NCBI GenBank assembly: GCA_963805715.1
Contig: CAWDVK010000003.1
Coordinates: 1-15,493 of the forward strand
DNA: 15,493 nt
Direction of reading: 5' to 3'
Source of the DNA: CAWDVK01 sp963805715
GTDB lineage: Bacteria > Actinomycetota > Actinomycetes > Streptosporangiales > Streptosporangiaceae
The translations under genes were made by a program, and so were the position numbers. The notes under the pieces were generated by a model. The model was not told where the DNA came from. It worked only from the letters and a program-made list of their open reading frames with translations, and ran no database searches. Position 1 is the stretch's first letter. Each line of letters begins with the position of its first letter. Shown in pieces: positions 1 through 7,444 of this stretch.

Positions 1-138
1 CCTGCCGCCGAGCGAGGAGACGATGGCGTGGTGGATGCCGCGGACGCCGACGGTGGGGTCGGGCAGGTAGATGACGGTGTGCCGGGAGGTATCCAGGCCG
101 GCCAGCGCGGACCGCGCGGCGACGGTCTTGCCGGCGCC
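1..138 (-). pseudogene. ExeA/TniB-like AAA ATPase, downstream fragment (Walker A onward), runs off the window
   Basis: Read on the minus strand from 138, this encodes GAGKTVAARSALAGLD and then a strand reading HTVIYLPDPTVGVRGIHHA, to the window edge. It is the continuation of the fragment at 3218-3382. The serine-recombinase element separates the two halves inside the P-loop codons. In frame with the other half, the joined protein reads GEVG-AGKT, a Walker A variant seen in transposon-associated ExeA/TniB-type ATPases. These ATPases assist a DDE transposase, usually in target selection or strand-transfer activation. The fragment has no start codon or ribosome binding site of its own and is not expected to be made as a functional protein. 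Identity rests on the P-loop, the gene order and the reconstruction. Confidence 0.8.
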
Positions 139-150
139 CACCAGACAGGC
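130..150. other. attL-like junction of the serine-recombinase element (core GCC 136-138)
   Basis: To the left of the core is ATPase sequence (minus-strand codons GCC GGC AAG ACC for AGKT). To the right is element DNA beginning CACCAGACAGG. Reading through the junction from the ATPase side replaces GEV by element-derived codons. The 3-base core matches the one at 3218-3220; bases on either side differ between the junctions, which limits the crossover to GCC. The dinucleotide actually exchanged (GC or CC) cannot be decided. Confidence 0.75.
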
Positions 151-174
151 GACAGACTGCAACATCTTCGCAAG

Positions 175-444
175 GTGCTGCCCTGTGCGATACGCGTGAC
201 CGGGGCTGCTCATCCGCTGCGTGGCCGCACGCTGGATGCGGTGTCGTTCATCCACCTGCGTGGCGTGCTTCACCTGGTGGTCAGGCTTCCTGATTCTTCG
301 CCGGCCACGATCCCGGCGTCGGCTACTGACATCTTCGGGGTGGCCGCTTCGGCGGGACCGGCGATGGTGCTGGACGGCGATGGCCTGCGCCGGCTGCGCG
401 GGCTGGTCACGGCGCTGGCGGCGGGCCGGGGGCGGGCGCGGTGA
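175..444 (+). CDS. Small DUF5372-like protein, first gene of the serine-recombinase element
   Basis: An 89-residue ORF with a GTG start at 175; GTG at 196 is an alternative, and neither has a good ribosome binding site. The open frame continues upstream across the attL junction into reverse-strand ATPase DNA, so that longer start is rejected. The segment TGAAHPLRGRTLDAV followed by a beta-type stretch ending PASATDIFG resembles the small DUF5372 proteins found beside serine recombinases. Those begin with an HPLRGR-like motif and carry a conserved T-D pair. The function of the family is unknown. The stop overlaps the next gene by 4 bases (GTGA at 441-444), which implies translational coupling. 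Family assignment is from memory of the motif pattern and is moderate. Confidence 0.6.
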   Translation: MLPCAIRVTGAAHPLRGRTLDAVSFIHLRGVLHLVVRLPDSSPATIPASATDIFGVAASAGPAMVLDGDGLRRLRGLVTALAAGRGRAR

Positions 445-740
445 GCCGGGCGGGGAAGGCGACGGCGCCTGGCCGTGGAGGCGAGCTGGGCCGTGCCCGG
501 CTGCATGCGGAGCGGGCGGTGGCGGAGCTGACGGCGGCCCGGCAGGCGTGGGGCGTGTGGGCCGACAGCGTCCGCGAGCGGGCCGAGCAGCGCCTGGCGG
601 TCACTGACCTGGACGATCAGCGCGTGCTCAGCGACCCCGAGTACGGGCAGGCCCTCGATGCAGGCCGGGTTTTCGCCGAAGCGCTGCGCGCCGCCGAGGT
701 GCTGCGGGCTGGCCTGCCGCTGCCGGGCACACGCAAGTAG
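441..740 (+). CDS. Small helical protein of the serine-recombinase element, function unknown
   Basis: A 99-residue ORF whose GTG start overlaps the stop of the gene before it (GTGA). I do not recognise the family. After a basic, glycine-rich first 15 residues, the rest is predicted helical and rich in Ala, Glu and Arg (ARLHAERAVAELTAARQAW, then SVRERAEQRL and EYGQALDAGRVFAEALRAAE), with no membrane segment or signal peptide. Its place between a DUF5372-like gene and the recombinase suggests an accessory factor, for example for directionality or DNA binding. That is inference from position only. The downstream end lies in the left arm of an inverted repeat (731-746). Confidence 0.6.
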   Translation: MSRAGKATAPGRGGELGRARLHAERAVAELTAARQAWGVWADSVRERAEQRLAVTDLDDQRVLSDPEYGQALDAGRVFAEALRAAEVLRAGLPLPGTRK

Positions 741-795
741 GTTCACCCCATCCCTGATCGCGCCACGACTTCGGGAGGAGTGAACCTACGTGCGT
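731..795 (+). promoter_or_regulatory. Long inverted repeat enclosing the ribosome binding site and start of the third element gene
   Basis: ACGCAAGTAGGTTCAC (731-746) pairs with GTGAACCTACGTGCGT (780-795): 15 of 16 positions match, including a perfect 10-bp block (737-746 with 780-789). The 33-base loop carries GGAGGAG, and the right arm contains the GTG start at 790. As RNA the hairpin would bury the start codon of 790-969 and so limit translation of that gene and the overlapping recombinase. As DNA it could be an operator or a recombinase/accessory-protein site. Lack of a T-run argues against a terminator. Confidence 0.6.
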
Positions 796-969
796 GAACT
801 GAGGGTAGCGCGTTGCCGCCAGCTTGCCCTGGACCTGGGTGAGCCGAGCGGGGAAGACCGCTGGAACATGCTGCCCGAGCAGGCCCGGCTGCGGGTGCTG
901 GCCCTGCTCGCGGCGATGATCGCGCAGGCTGCCCTGGAGGACGGGGAGCAAGGGGCCTGCGGTGGGTGA
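790..969 (+). CDS. Small conserved-type protein (59 aa) preceding the serine recombinase
   Basis: A short ORF that starts with GTG at 790, ten bases after GGAGGAG. It encodes MRELRVARCRQLALDLGEPS, then a segment around residues 25-50 reading WNMLPEQARLRVLALLAAMI that should form two helices. The pattern W-x-x-LP-x-x-AR-x-x-VLALLA-x-MIA resembles small proteins commonly encoded just before serine recombinases of this kind; no biochemical role is known to me. The stop codon overlaps the recombinase start by 8 bases, so the two are almost certainly co-translated. The start codon sits in an inverted repeat, suggesting that translation of both genes is controlled together. Confidence 0.65.
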   Translation: MRELRVARCRQLALDLGEPSGEDRWNMLPEQARLRVLALLAAMIAQAALEDGEQGACGG

Positions 970-3193
970 GCGGGCGGGCCGGCCGGGGAACGGGAAGATC
1001 ACCGCCGGGCACCGGTCCCGCGACGCGGTCATCTATGTCCGCCAGTCCAGCTTCACCCAGACGCAGGAGAACACCGAGTCGCTGGCGCTGCAGTATGAGC
1101 TGCGCGCGCATGCGGCCGAGCTGGGCTGGGCCGAGCAGCAGATCAGCGTGATCGATGAGGATCTGGCCCGCTCGGCGGCCAGCACCAGCGGGCGGCTGGG
1201 GTTCACCGACCTGGTCGCCGCGGTTGGGCTGGGCAGGGTGGGCATCATCGTCGGCCGGGAGGTGTCCCGGCTGGCGCGTAACAACACCGACTGGTATCAG
1301 GTGCTGGACTTGTGCTCGATCACCGACACGCTGATCGCCGACTCCGACGGCATCTACCATCCCGCCGACTTCAACGACCGGCTGGTGCTGGGCCTGAAGG
1401 GGCAGATGGCCGAGGCCGAGCTGCACCTGCTGCGGACCCGGCTGACCGCGGCGCTGCGGCACAAGGCCGCCCGCGGGGAGCTGCGCCAGCTGCTGCCGGT
1501 CGGGCTGGACTATGACGACGACGGCCAGGTGGTGCTCTCTTCCGATGAGGCGGTCCGGTCGGCGATCGGCGAGGTGCTCGCGCTGTTTACCCAGCTCGGG
1601 TCCGCCCGGCAGGTGATGATGACGCTGCGCGAGCGCGGGCTGATGCTGCCCCGGCGCAAGCCCGGCTCCCGGCGGATCACCTGGGCTGAGGCGTCCTACC
1701 CGGCGGTGCATGACATCTTGACCAACCCGGCGTATGCAGGAGCGTTCGTGTTCGGCCGCACCCGCACCGAAAGGCACGTCGATCCGGCGGGGAAGGTGGT
1801 CAGCCGGGAGCGGCTGCTGCCCCGCGACCAGTGGGAGGTGTGCATCCCCGGCCATCACCCCGGCTACCTGGGCTGGGATGCCTGGCAGGACAACCAGGCC
1901 CGGCTGCGCGCGAACTACAGGGCGCCGCGCGGCGACGGCGGCGGCGCCGCCCGGCGCGGCGCGGCGCTGCTGTCCGGGCTGGTGCGCTGCGGCCGGTGCG
2001 GCCGGATGATGCAGGTCGGCTACTCCGGGCACGGAGACGCGCCCCGGTATGTGTGCGGCCGCGGCACTCAGCTGTATGGCACCCCGCCGTGCCAGTCCAT
2101 CGGCGGGACCTGGCTGCACCGTGCGGTGCTAGATCAGCTGTTCGAGGTGCTGCAGCCCGCGTCGCTGCAGGCCACCGCGCAGGCGATGGCTGACGCCGAG
2201 CAGCGTCACCGCGAGCACCTGGCCGCGTTCGAGAAGGCGCTGGAACGGGCCCGGTTCGAAGCCGACCGGGCGATGCGCAAGCACGACGAGGTCGAGCCGG
2301 GCAACCGGCTGGTCGCCCGCACCCTGGAAGCCCGGCTCGAAGAGCGCCTGGCTGCCGTGCAGAAAGCCGAGACTGCGCTAGCCGCTGCCCGCGCCCGCCG
2401 CCCGGTCCAGCTCACCAGCGAGGAGCTCGCCTGGCTCAAGCGGGCCGGCGCCGATGTGCGCGCCGTCTTCGACGCCCCGGCCACCAGCAACAGCCAGCGC
2501 AAGCAGCTGATCCGCGCGCTGATCAGCGAGATCGTGCTCACCGTTGACCGGGTCGCCGGGACCAGCGACGCGCTCATCGTCTGGCAGGGCGGCGCGACCA
2601 CCGCCGTCACCGTCCCGCTGCCCCGGCGAGGATCCGGCGCGATCACCACCAGCGGCGACACGATCGACCTGATCCGGCGCCTGGCCGCGAACTACAACGA
2701 CACCACGATCGCCCGGATCCTGGGCCGCCAGCAGCGCCGCACCGCTACCGGGCTGACCTGGACCCGGGAGCGAGTCAGCGAGCTGCGCCGCTGCCACGGC
2801 ATCCCGCACTGCCCGGCCCCCGATGTCAGTGCCAGCGAGCAAGATGCCATCATGACCAGCGTCCCCCAGGCAGCGCAGATGCTTGGCGTCGACAAGACCA
2901 CCCTCTACCGGTGGCTGCGGGACGGGTTTGTCACCGGCGAGCAGCTCACCCCGGCCGCGCCCTGGCGGATCCGCGTCGACCAGGCGCTCCGCGACCGCAT
3001 CCAGCCCGACGTCCCTGACGGCTGGCTGCCGCTTGGCCAGGCCGCCAAGATGCTCGGAATGGCCCGCCAGACGGTGTTGCAGAAGGTCCAGAGTGGCCAG
3101 CTCAACGCCGTCTACGTCACCGCCGGACGCCGCAAAGGCCTCCGCATCCAGGCAAGACACGACCAGCCTGGACTGTTCGCAACAACCCCGTGA
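962..3193 (+). CDS. Large serine recombinase with three C-terminal HTH-like segments
   Basis: 743 residues, GTG start at 962 overlapping the upstream gene by 8 bases. The resolvase domain is at about 20-165: AVIYVRQSS with catalytic Ser29, and GREVSRLAR with the conserved arginines at 99-106. A recombinase domain follows (about 170-335), then a zinc ribbon (Cys343, Cys346, Cys365, Cys377) and a long coiled coil (about 402-480), the classic large-serine-recombinase layout used for synapsis control. Unlike phiC31-type integrases it continues with a Hin-type HTH (about 567-612) and two excisionase/MerR-like HTH segments (632-656, PQAAQMLGVDKTTLYRWLRDG; 689-713, LGQAAKMLGMARQTVLQKVQ). It should catalyse integration, and perhaps excision, of the element. 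All catalytic residues appear intact. Confidence 0.92.
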   Translation: MGERAGRPGNGKITAGHRSRDAVIYVRQSSFTQTQENTESLALQYELRAHAAELGWAEQQISVIDEDLARSAASTSGRLGFTDLVAAVGLGRVGIIVGREVSRLARNNTDWYQVLDLCSITDTLIADSDGIYHPADFNDRLVLGLKGQMAEAELHLLRTRLTAALRHKAARGELRQLLPVGLDYDDDGQVVLSSDEAVRSAIGEVLALFTQLGSARQVMMTLRERGLMLPRRKPGSRRITWAEASYPAVHDILTNPAYAGAFVFGRTRTERHVDPAGKVVSRERLLPRDQWEVCIPGHHPGYLGWDAWQDNQARLRANYRAPRGDGGGAARRGAALLSGLVRCGRCGRMMQVGYSGHGDAPRYVCGRGTQLYGTPPCQSIGGTWLHRAVLDQLFEVLQPASLQATAQAMADAEQRHREHLAAFEKALERARFEADRAMRKHDEVEPGNRLVARTLEARLEERLAAVQKAETALAAARARRPVQLTSEELAWLKRAGADVRAVFDAPATSNSQRKQLIRALISEIVLTVDRVAGTSDALIVWQGGATTAVTVPLPRRGSGAITTSGDTIDLIRRLAANYNDTTIARILGRQQRRTATGLTWTRERVSELRRCHGIPHCPAPDVSASEQDAIMTSVPQAAQMLGVDKTTLYRWLRDGFVTGEQLTPAAPWRIRVDQALRDRIQPDVPDGWLPLGQAAKMLGMARQTVLQKVQSGQLNAVYVTAGRRKGLRIQARHDQPGLFATTP

Positions 3194-3207
3194 AAGAAAG
3201 GCGCAGT

Positions 3208-3232
3208 GTTAACCATGGCCGACCTCGCCGGT
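3208..3232. other. attR-like junction of the serine-recombinase element (core GCC 3218-3220)
   Basis: Element DNA ends GTTAACCATG just before the core. After it comes GACCTCGCCGGTGATGAC, the reverse strand of ATPase codons for VITGEV. Joining 3221 onward to base 138 and below (minus strand) gives GAGGTC-GGC-GCCGGCAAG, coding EVGAGK without a gap. The inferred unoccupied attB is therefore the P-loop region of the ATPase gene. The element-side arms join to give an attP containing GTTAACCATGGCCCACC. Confidence 0.75.
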
Positions 3233-3382
3233 GATGACGCCGAGGGCCTTGTCGGCCACGCACCAGGTGATCCGGGCGGCGGCCTCGCCGTGGGCGGCGT
3301 GGCGGTGCAGCATGCCGGGGGCCAGGTCGCGGCCGAACGGCATCCGGGTGAAGCCGTAGTGGGCTTGCAGGCGGTCGATCAC
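3218..3382 (-). pseudogene. ExeA/TniB-like AAA ATPase, N-terminal fragment
   Basis: GTG start at 3382, overlapping the transposase stop (GTGA), with GGAGGA shortly upstream. It encodes MIDRLQAHYGFTRMPFGRDL, a stretch rich in His and Ala, then ALGVITGEVG, 55 residues up to the element junction. The opening resembles ExeA-like/transposon ATPases, in which a short YGF-x-x-x-PF motif precedes the P-loop. Past the junction the frame reads only two element codons (HG) and stops, so any product is a 57-residue stub without nucleotide-binding capacity. The rest of the gene is at 1-138 and beyond the window. Confidence 0.85.
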
Positions 3383-4029
3383 TGTTCCTCCCCGGCGGCG
3401 CTGTCCAGCGCCTCGTCGATGGTCATCTGGCCGGGCAGCTGCCCGGCCTCGCCGGCCAGGAGGGCGGCGTAGTTGATCCGCTCGCCCAGCTGGTTGTCGT
3501 GCGCGGCGCCGATGAGGCCCAGGTAGCTGATCCCGGTCGGCGGGGCCGGGTCGCTGCCGGGCTGCTCGGGCTTGGCCTTGGGGTGGGCGTGCCGCCCGAT
3601 CGTGAACGGCGCCGCCTGCCCGAAGGACTGCCCGCGGTGGCGGACCTCGATGGCGGTGAGGTCGAACGGGTCGAAGACAAGCTCGACCTTGCGGCCGGCC
3701 AGCAGCTGATCGACCTGGTAGGTGTTGCCGTGCAGGGACACCGTCGCGGTCTTGGCGACAGTGCGGAACTCTGACCACAAGAACGCCTCGCGCAGCTGCG
3801 CCGGGGCCGGCAGGGGCAGCGGCACCGGGATGCCGTCCTGCCAGCGGCGCAGCGGCGGCTGGCCGGTCTCGGAGTGCGGCGTGAGGTGGTAGACGGTCTC
3901 CACCCAGGCGGCGAGCATCTTGTTGAGCCCGGCCAGGCCGCTGATCCCCGCGGCTATCTCCGGCGTGATCTCGGCCAGGAACTGGCCCCGGACAGTCCGG
4001 AAGAACCGCTCGATCTTGCCTTTCCCCTG
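3379..4029 (-). pseudogene. DDE (rve) transposase, C-terminal fragment with the catalytic Glu
   Basis: From 4029 down, the minus strand reads QGKGKIERFFRTVRGQFLAE, the E-containing end of an rve integrase core, followed by a Mu-type C-terminal beta-barrel region (NTYQVDQLLAGRKVELVFDP and onward) and a stop at 3379: 216 residues. It lacks its own start; ATG at 3918 is internal and would omit the catalytic Glu. It continues the fragment at 7466-8239 in the same frame once the Tn554-like element is removed. The joined protein would be about 474 residues. The stop overlaps the ATPase start, so the two were co-translated before the insertion. Confidence 0.88.
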
Positions 4030-4036
4030 CGGTTAT

Positions 4037-4050
4037 CCGGCTAATAACTG
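4037..4050 (+). repeat. Left terminal inverted repeat of the Tn554-like element
   Basis: CCGGCTAATAACTG here is the exact reverse complement of CAGTTATTAGCCGG at 7445-7458. It lies 6 bases from the inferred border with the transposase gene and 38 bases from the end of tnpC. It is AT-richer than anything around it and is probably part of the tyrosine-recombinase binding site. Confidence 0.85.
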
Positions 4051-4088
4051 GTCAGGCGGATCGAGTGGCGTGTGGCCGCAGCGGCCAG

Positions 4089-4382
4089 TCAGTGGCGGCG
4101 GCTGATACGGCGGAGCTGTTCTTCGTGGCGTCGGACTTTGGCGGCGAGGGCTTCGATGCCGGTGCGGAGCTGGTCGATCTGGACGGCGAGTCCGGTGAGG
4201 GTGAAGGCGTCGCGGTGTCGCTGGCGGTGTTCCTCGATCAGGGCGCGCAACTCGGGGTGCCGGTAGAGAGTGGACCGGCCGATGCCGGATCGGGCGGCGA
4301 CTTCGGTCGTGGTGACGGGCTGCCCAGCGGCGAGGATGTCGCAGCAGGCTTGCTCGACTCGGGCTGGCAGGTCCCTGGTCAT
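4089..4382 (-). CDS. tnpC: TnpC-like protein (DUF6262 type) of the Tn554-like element
   Basis: 97 residues; ATG at 4382 overlaps the tnpB stop by 4 bases (ATGA). Residues 23-45 (VTTTEVAARSGIGRSTLYRH) form a helix-turn-helix; residues about 64-93 (a VQIDQLRTGIEALAAKVRRH-type stretch) form a basic heptad coiled coil. This two-part design, directly after tnpB, matches the DUF6262/TnpC proteins of Tn554-family elements, where TnpC influences transposition efficiency and orientation rather than catalysis. It is somewhat shorter than the roughly 125-residue TnpC of Tn554, but it has a normal start and stop and looks complete. Confidence 0.82.
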   Translation of the reverse strand: MTRDLPARVEQACCDILAAGQPVTTTEVAARSGIGRSTLYRHPELRALIEEHRQRHRDAFTLTGLAVQIDQLRTGIEALAAKVRRHEEQLRRISRRH

Positions 4383-6319
4383 GACGCCTGCGCGCGGGTG
4401 ATGAGCAGGTCGAGCTGTTCGACGAGTTTGCCGTGCCGGCTGGCCTCGCTGGCCCAGCCGCGGGCGCGCGCGTCGGCGGCCAGGGTTTCGGCGTCGGCGC
4501 GCTGCGCAGCGAGGATGGGCAGGAAGGCCGGGTCGTTGCGGAAGTTGGGGCAGTGCTCGCAGATGTTGGCGTAGGCGCAGGGGCCCTGGGCGGCGGTGCG
4601 CAGGCAGTATCCGCCGGCGAGCCGGGATTTGATCAGCGGCGTGTCCCGCCAGCCGGTGCTGCCATCACTGATCGCGGCGATCGGCAGGGCTGTCCGGTTC
4701 ACGGGCAGCACCGGGCCGAGCTGGGCCTTGGCCAGGGTGAGGGCACGCTCGTATTCCTCGCGGACGGTGGCATCGAACAGCCGCCCGTAGCGCAGGCTCA
4801 TCTCGGCGGAGACGTGGCCGAGCAGGGCCATCAGGGCCTGCAGTGACACGCCCGAGTTAACCAGGGCGGTGGCATAGGTATGTCTGAGCTGGTGGGGCGT
4901 CGCGGCTGCGATCCCGGCCTCGGCGGCGGCGCGGTGCAGCTCGGCGCGCAAGGTGTGCATGGACACGCGCCGGCCCTGGTGGGTGAGCAGGAACTCGGCC
5001 AGCTTGCCGGTGCGCGGGTGCGGCAGCGGGCGGCCGGGCGAGCGGTGCTGGGTGATCCGGTCGAGCAGGTCAAGTGCCTGGTCGTCGACCGGCACCATGC
5101 GTTCGGTGTCCAGCTTGCCCAGCGGCACCTTCAGCCAGGCCCCGGCGCCGGGCACCTCGTGCACGCAGTCCAGCTCGAGGTCAAGCAGTTCCCCGATCCG
5201 CATGCCGGTGGCCCGCAGCAGCAGCAGGGCGTCGGCGCGCAGCCGGTTGGGTGAGGCGTGCAGCGCGGCGGCGAGCCGCCGGTCGGCGTCGGGCGGCAGG
5301 TAGCGGGGCAGCGCGCGGGGCAGCCGGGGAATGTCCCTGGAGAAGATCAGCCGCCGGGAGGGGGCTTCTTGCCAGCCCCATTCGATGGTGTCGTCGATCA
5401 TCCGGCCCGCGGTCAGGATCCGGCTGCGCCGCTCCGAGGCGGACAAGACCGTGCCAGTGCGCGGGTTGCGGGCCGTGGCGACGGCGGCCAGGTAAGGCTC
5501 GATGTGCCGCTGGCGGTCCAGGTCCGCCAGCGAGGCCAGCGCCGGGTCGGCCCGGGTGATCACGCGGGCGAAGTGGCCGAGCCGCCCGGCCATATGCGAC
5601 ACGGTGGACCGGACCCGGGTGCCGGAGGCGCATTCGAGGTAGGCGGCCAGCGACGCGGCGACGCCGACAGGAACTCCGTCGAAGTAGCGTGCCCATTCCC
5701 AGCGCAGGTGGGCGGTGTTCTTGGTAGCAGCCGGGGTAACCGCGGCGCCCATGTGGTAGATCACGGTCCGGGAGGTATAGAGCGCGTCGCGGTAGTGCTT
5801 CATCGACCGCCCGCAGGATCGTTCCCTGGCAGTGATCGCCTCATCGAACGCTGCGATGTCGGCGTCGGTGAGCTCAGTGAGGGCGCGGCCGGTCTGGATG
5901 AGCATCCGCATGGCGATCTGGCTGCACAGCCCGGCGGCGACCCGGGGCAGGTAGCCGAGCTCGGCCGCAGCGGCGAGGAACCGGGCCCGGTCATCGCCGA
6001 GCGGGCCGTCCGCGGCCTCCCGCAGCACTGCGGGCAGCTTGCGTTCCAGCAGGTAGTCATAGCCCGGGTGCAGCTGCCCGGACAGCATCAGGTAGTTCAG
6101 GAACGGCCGTGTCGAAGGGCTTGCCGACAAGCGCACCGCCAATGGCTCGGCGGCCCAGGCCCGCGGGTCGGGCCAGCGGGCCAGGAACGCCCGGGCCGCG
6201 CAGGAGAACGACTTGTTGCCCGCCCCGCGAGCCGCCAGCGCCGCCCGGTAGCCGCCCAGCAGCTGGCTCGGCGGCGGGCGGCGGGCGTCACAGGGCACGC
6301 TGGCGCTGGCGGGCGGCAT
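4379..6319 (-). CDS. tnpB: Tyrosine recombinase TnpB of the Tn554-like element
   Basis: 646 residues, close to the 630 of Tn554 TnpB. The start is ATG at 6319, overlapping the end of tnpA by 32 bases. The N-terminal half (about 1-340) is a large SAM-like DNA-binding region. The catalytic domain follows with Arg374 (TGMRIGELL), Lys402, His476/Arg479 (HQLRHTYAT), His502 (LLGHVSAEMSLRYG) and the Tyr511 nucleophile. A C-terminal extension holds Cys572, Cys581, Cys587 and Cys590 (CAYANICEHCPNF), a likely zinc knuckle typical of this family. It acts with TnpA in strand exchange at att554-like sites. All catalytic residues are present, so the element may still be mobile. Confidence 0.9.
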   Translation of the reverse strand: MPPASASVPCDARRPPPSQLLGGYRAALAARGAGNKSFSCAARAFLARWPDPRAWAAEPLAVRLSASPSTRPFLNYLMLSGQLHPGYDYLLERKLPAVLREAADGPLGDDRARFLAAAAELGYLPRVAAGLCSQIAMRMLIQTGRALTELTDADIAAFDEAITARERSCGRSMKHYRDALYTSRTVIYHMGAAVTPAATKNTAHLRWEWARYFDGVPVGVAASLAAYLECASGTRVRSTVSHMAGRLGHFARVITRADPALASLADLDRQRHIEPYLAAVATARNPRTGTVLSASERRSRILTAGRMIDDTIEWGWQEAPSRRLIFSRDIPRLPRALPRYLPPDADRRLAAALHASPNRLRADALLLLRATGMRIGELLDLELDCVHEVPGAGAWLKVPLGKLDTERMVPVDDQALDLLDRITQHRSPGRPLPHPRTGKLAEFLLTHQGRRVSMHTLRAELHRAAAEAGIAAATPHQLRHTYATALVNSGVSLQALMALLGHVSAEMSLRYGRLFDATVREEYERALTLAKAQLGPVLPVNRTALPIAAISDGSTGWRDTPLIKSRLAGGYCLRTAAQGPCAYANICEHCPNFRNDPAFLPILAAQRADAETLAADARARGWASEASRHGKLVEQLDLLITRAQAS

Positions 6320-7409
6320 CGTAGGCGGCGCGCACGTGCGCCGGGGCGAGGTGGATATATGCGGCGGAGGAATCGACGTGGTCGTGGCCCATCAGCGCCT
6401 GCAGCACGGCCAGGTCCACGCCTGCCTCGGCAAGAGCAGTGCCGAACGAATGCCGCAAGGCATGCGGGTGCCCGGCCGCCACCCCGGCCTTGCCGCGGTG
6501 GTAGCGGAAGATCGTGCGCAGCCCGGCCGGTGTCAGCGGCTGGCCCCGGTGCGGGCCTTTCGCCACCACGAACAGCGCCCGGCTGGCGGTCTCCGGCCGC
6601 CCGGCGAGCAGGTAGGCCTGGATCAGGGCAGCGACGTTGGGGTCCAGCGGGACCCGGCGTTCCTTGCCGCCCTTGCCCATCACCTTGATCCAGCCGCGGG
6701 GGATGTCCGCGTCGGCGACGGCCAGGCCGAGCACCTCGGCCGACCGCAGGCCGGAGAACAGCATCAGCCCGGCGATCGCCCGGTCCCGGTCGGTGCGGAA
6801 GCTGGCCAGCAATGCGGTGGTCTCGGCCCGGTCCAGGCCGCGGGGCAGCCGACGCGGCTCCCGCACCCGCAGCCCGGAGCGGCGCTTCGGCCGGGCCAGG
6901 TGAGCCAGCAGCCCGCTGCGCTCCCCGGTGGCCGCCCGGCGAGTCTCGGCCCGGCGCGGGACCGGGCTGGGCGCGGCCGGATCCCGCATCGTCCAGTAGC
7001 CGAACAAGCCAGAGACCGCGGCCAGCCGGCGGTTGATCGTCGCCGGGGCATAGCCGGCGTTGCGGCCGTCCCGGAGGGAATACACATTGCCGCCCGCCCG
7101 GCCCGGCAGCGGCGCCCTGCGGCAGTACGCCAGGTAACGCAGCACCACATCGGTGCTCACCTCGGCCAGGCCGAGCTGCTCGACAGCCAGCCACCGGGCG
7201 AACGCCAGCAAGTCGAAGGCGTAGGACCGCACCGTCTGCGGCGAGTAGCCGCGGTCGGCCAGATAGCCGAGGTAATCATTGATCAGCTCGGTCCCGGTTC
7301 CCCCGGCCAGCTGCCAGCGGCCATCGTCAAACTGCTCAGCCCGGACCGGTGCTCCCCCGTCGATCATGCCGGCGAACGTAGCGCACCAGTCCCACTGCAG
7401 GGCAAGCAT
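6288..7409 (-). CDS. tnpA: Tyrosine recombinase TnpA of the Tn554-like element
   Basis: 373 residues if begun at ATG 7409; ATG 7367 (359 residues) is an alternative, and neither has a clear ribosome binding site. The frame is open up to 7529, but that part crosses the element end into the transposase gene and is rejected. Residues about 38-140 form the N-terminal SAM-like core-binding domain. The catalytic domain has Arg222 (FSGLRSAEV), a GKGGKER lysine region (246-249), His316/Arg319 (HALRHSFGT), His342 (LMGHDHVDSSAAY) and Tyr351. The length fits Tn554 TnpA (361 residues). It overlaps tnpB by 32 bases and is first in the operon; its promoter must lie in the right terminal 60 bases or outside the element. 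Confidence 0.9.
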   Translation of the reverse strand: MLALQWDWCATFAGMIDGGAPVRAEQFDDGRWQLAGGTGTELINDYLGYLADRGYSPQTVRSYAFDLLAFARWLAVEQLGLAEVSTDVVLRYLAYCRRAPLPGRAGGNVYSLRDGRNAGYAPATINRRLAAVSGLFGYWTMRDPAAPSPVPRRAETRRAATGERSGLLAHLARPKRRSGLRVREPRRLPRGLDRAETTALLASFRTDRDRAIAGLMLFSGLRSAEVLGLAVADADIPRGWIKVMGKGGKERRVPLDPNVAALIQAYLLAGRPETASRALFVVAKGPHRGQPLTPAGLRTIFRYHRGKAGVAAGHPHALRHSFGTALAEAGVDLAVLQALMGHDHVDSSAAYIHLAPAHVRAAYDAARQRQRAL

Positions 7410-7444
7410 CAGCAGGTCAGCGGCGTGTCGTCTCCCGCAACCAT

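Larger units (their letters stand above)
139..3220 (+). mobile_element. Compact large-serine-recombinase integrative element (about 3.08 kb) inserted in the ATPase gene
   Basis: Everything between the two ATPase halves is foreign to that gene and forms a single plus-strand operon: three small ORFs (175-444, 441-740, 790-969) and a 743-residue serine recombinase (962-3193). The borders share the three bases GCC (136-138 and 3218-3220). Deleting one copy plus the intervening DNA restores the ATPase reading frame exactly. There are no terminal inverted repeats and no longer target duplication, as expected for serine-integrase recombination. No cargo genes (resistance, metabolism) are present. 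It is either a minimal integrative element or a transposon-like serine-recombinase unit; its transfer mode cannot be read from the sequence. Confidence 0.85.

Noticed and set aside
28..174. Upstream extension of the first element ORF to base 28
   Set aside because: It crosses the attL junction and reads the reverse strand of the ATPase P-loop, so the real gene must start inside the element (175 or 196).
743..2119. Long minus-strand open frame opposite the serine recombinase
   Set aside because: A GC-rich shadow: Pro/Arg/Gln-rich, no motifs, and opposite a gene with full domain structure.
5258..6688. Long plus-strand open frame opposite tnpB and tnpA
   Set aside because: A shadow of two recombinase genes whose catalytic residues are all in place on the other strand; its composition is Gly/Arg/Pro low complexity.
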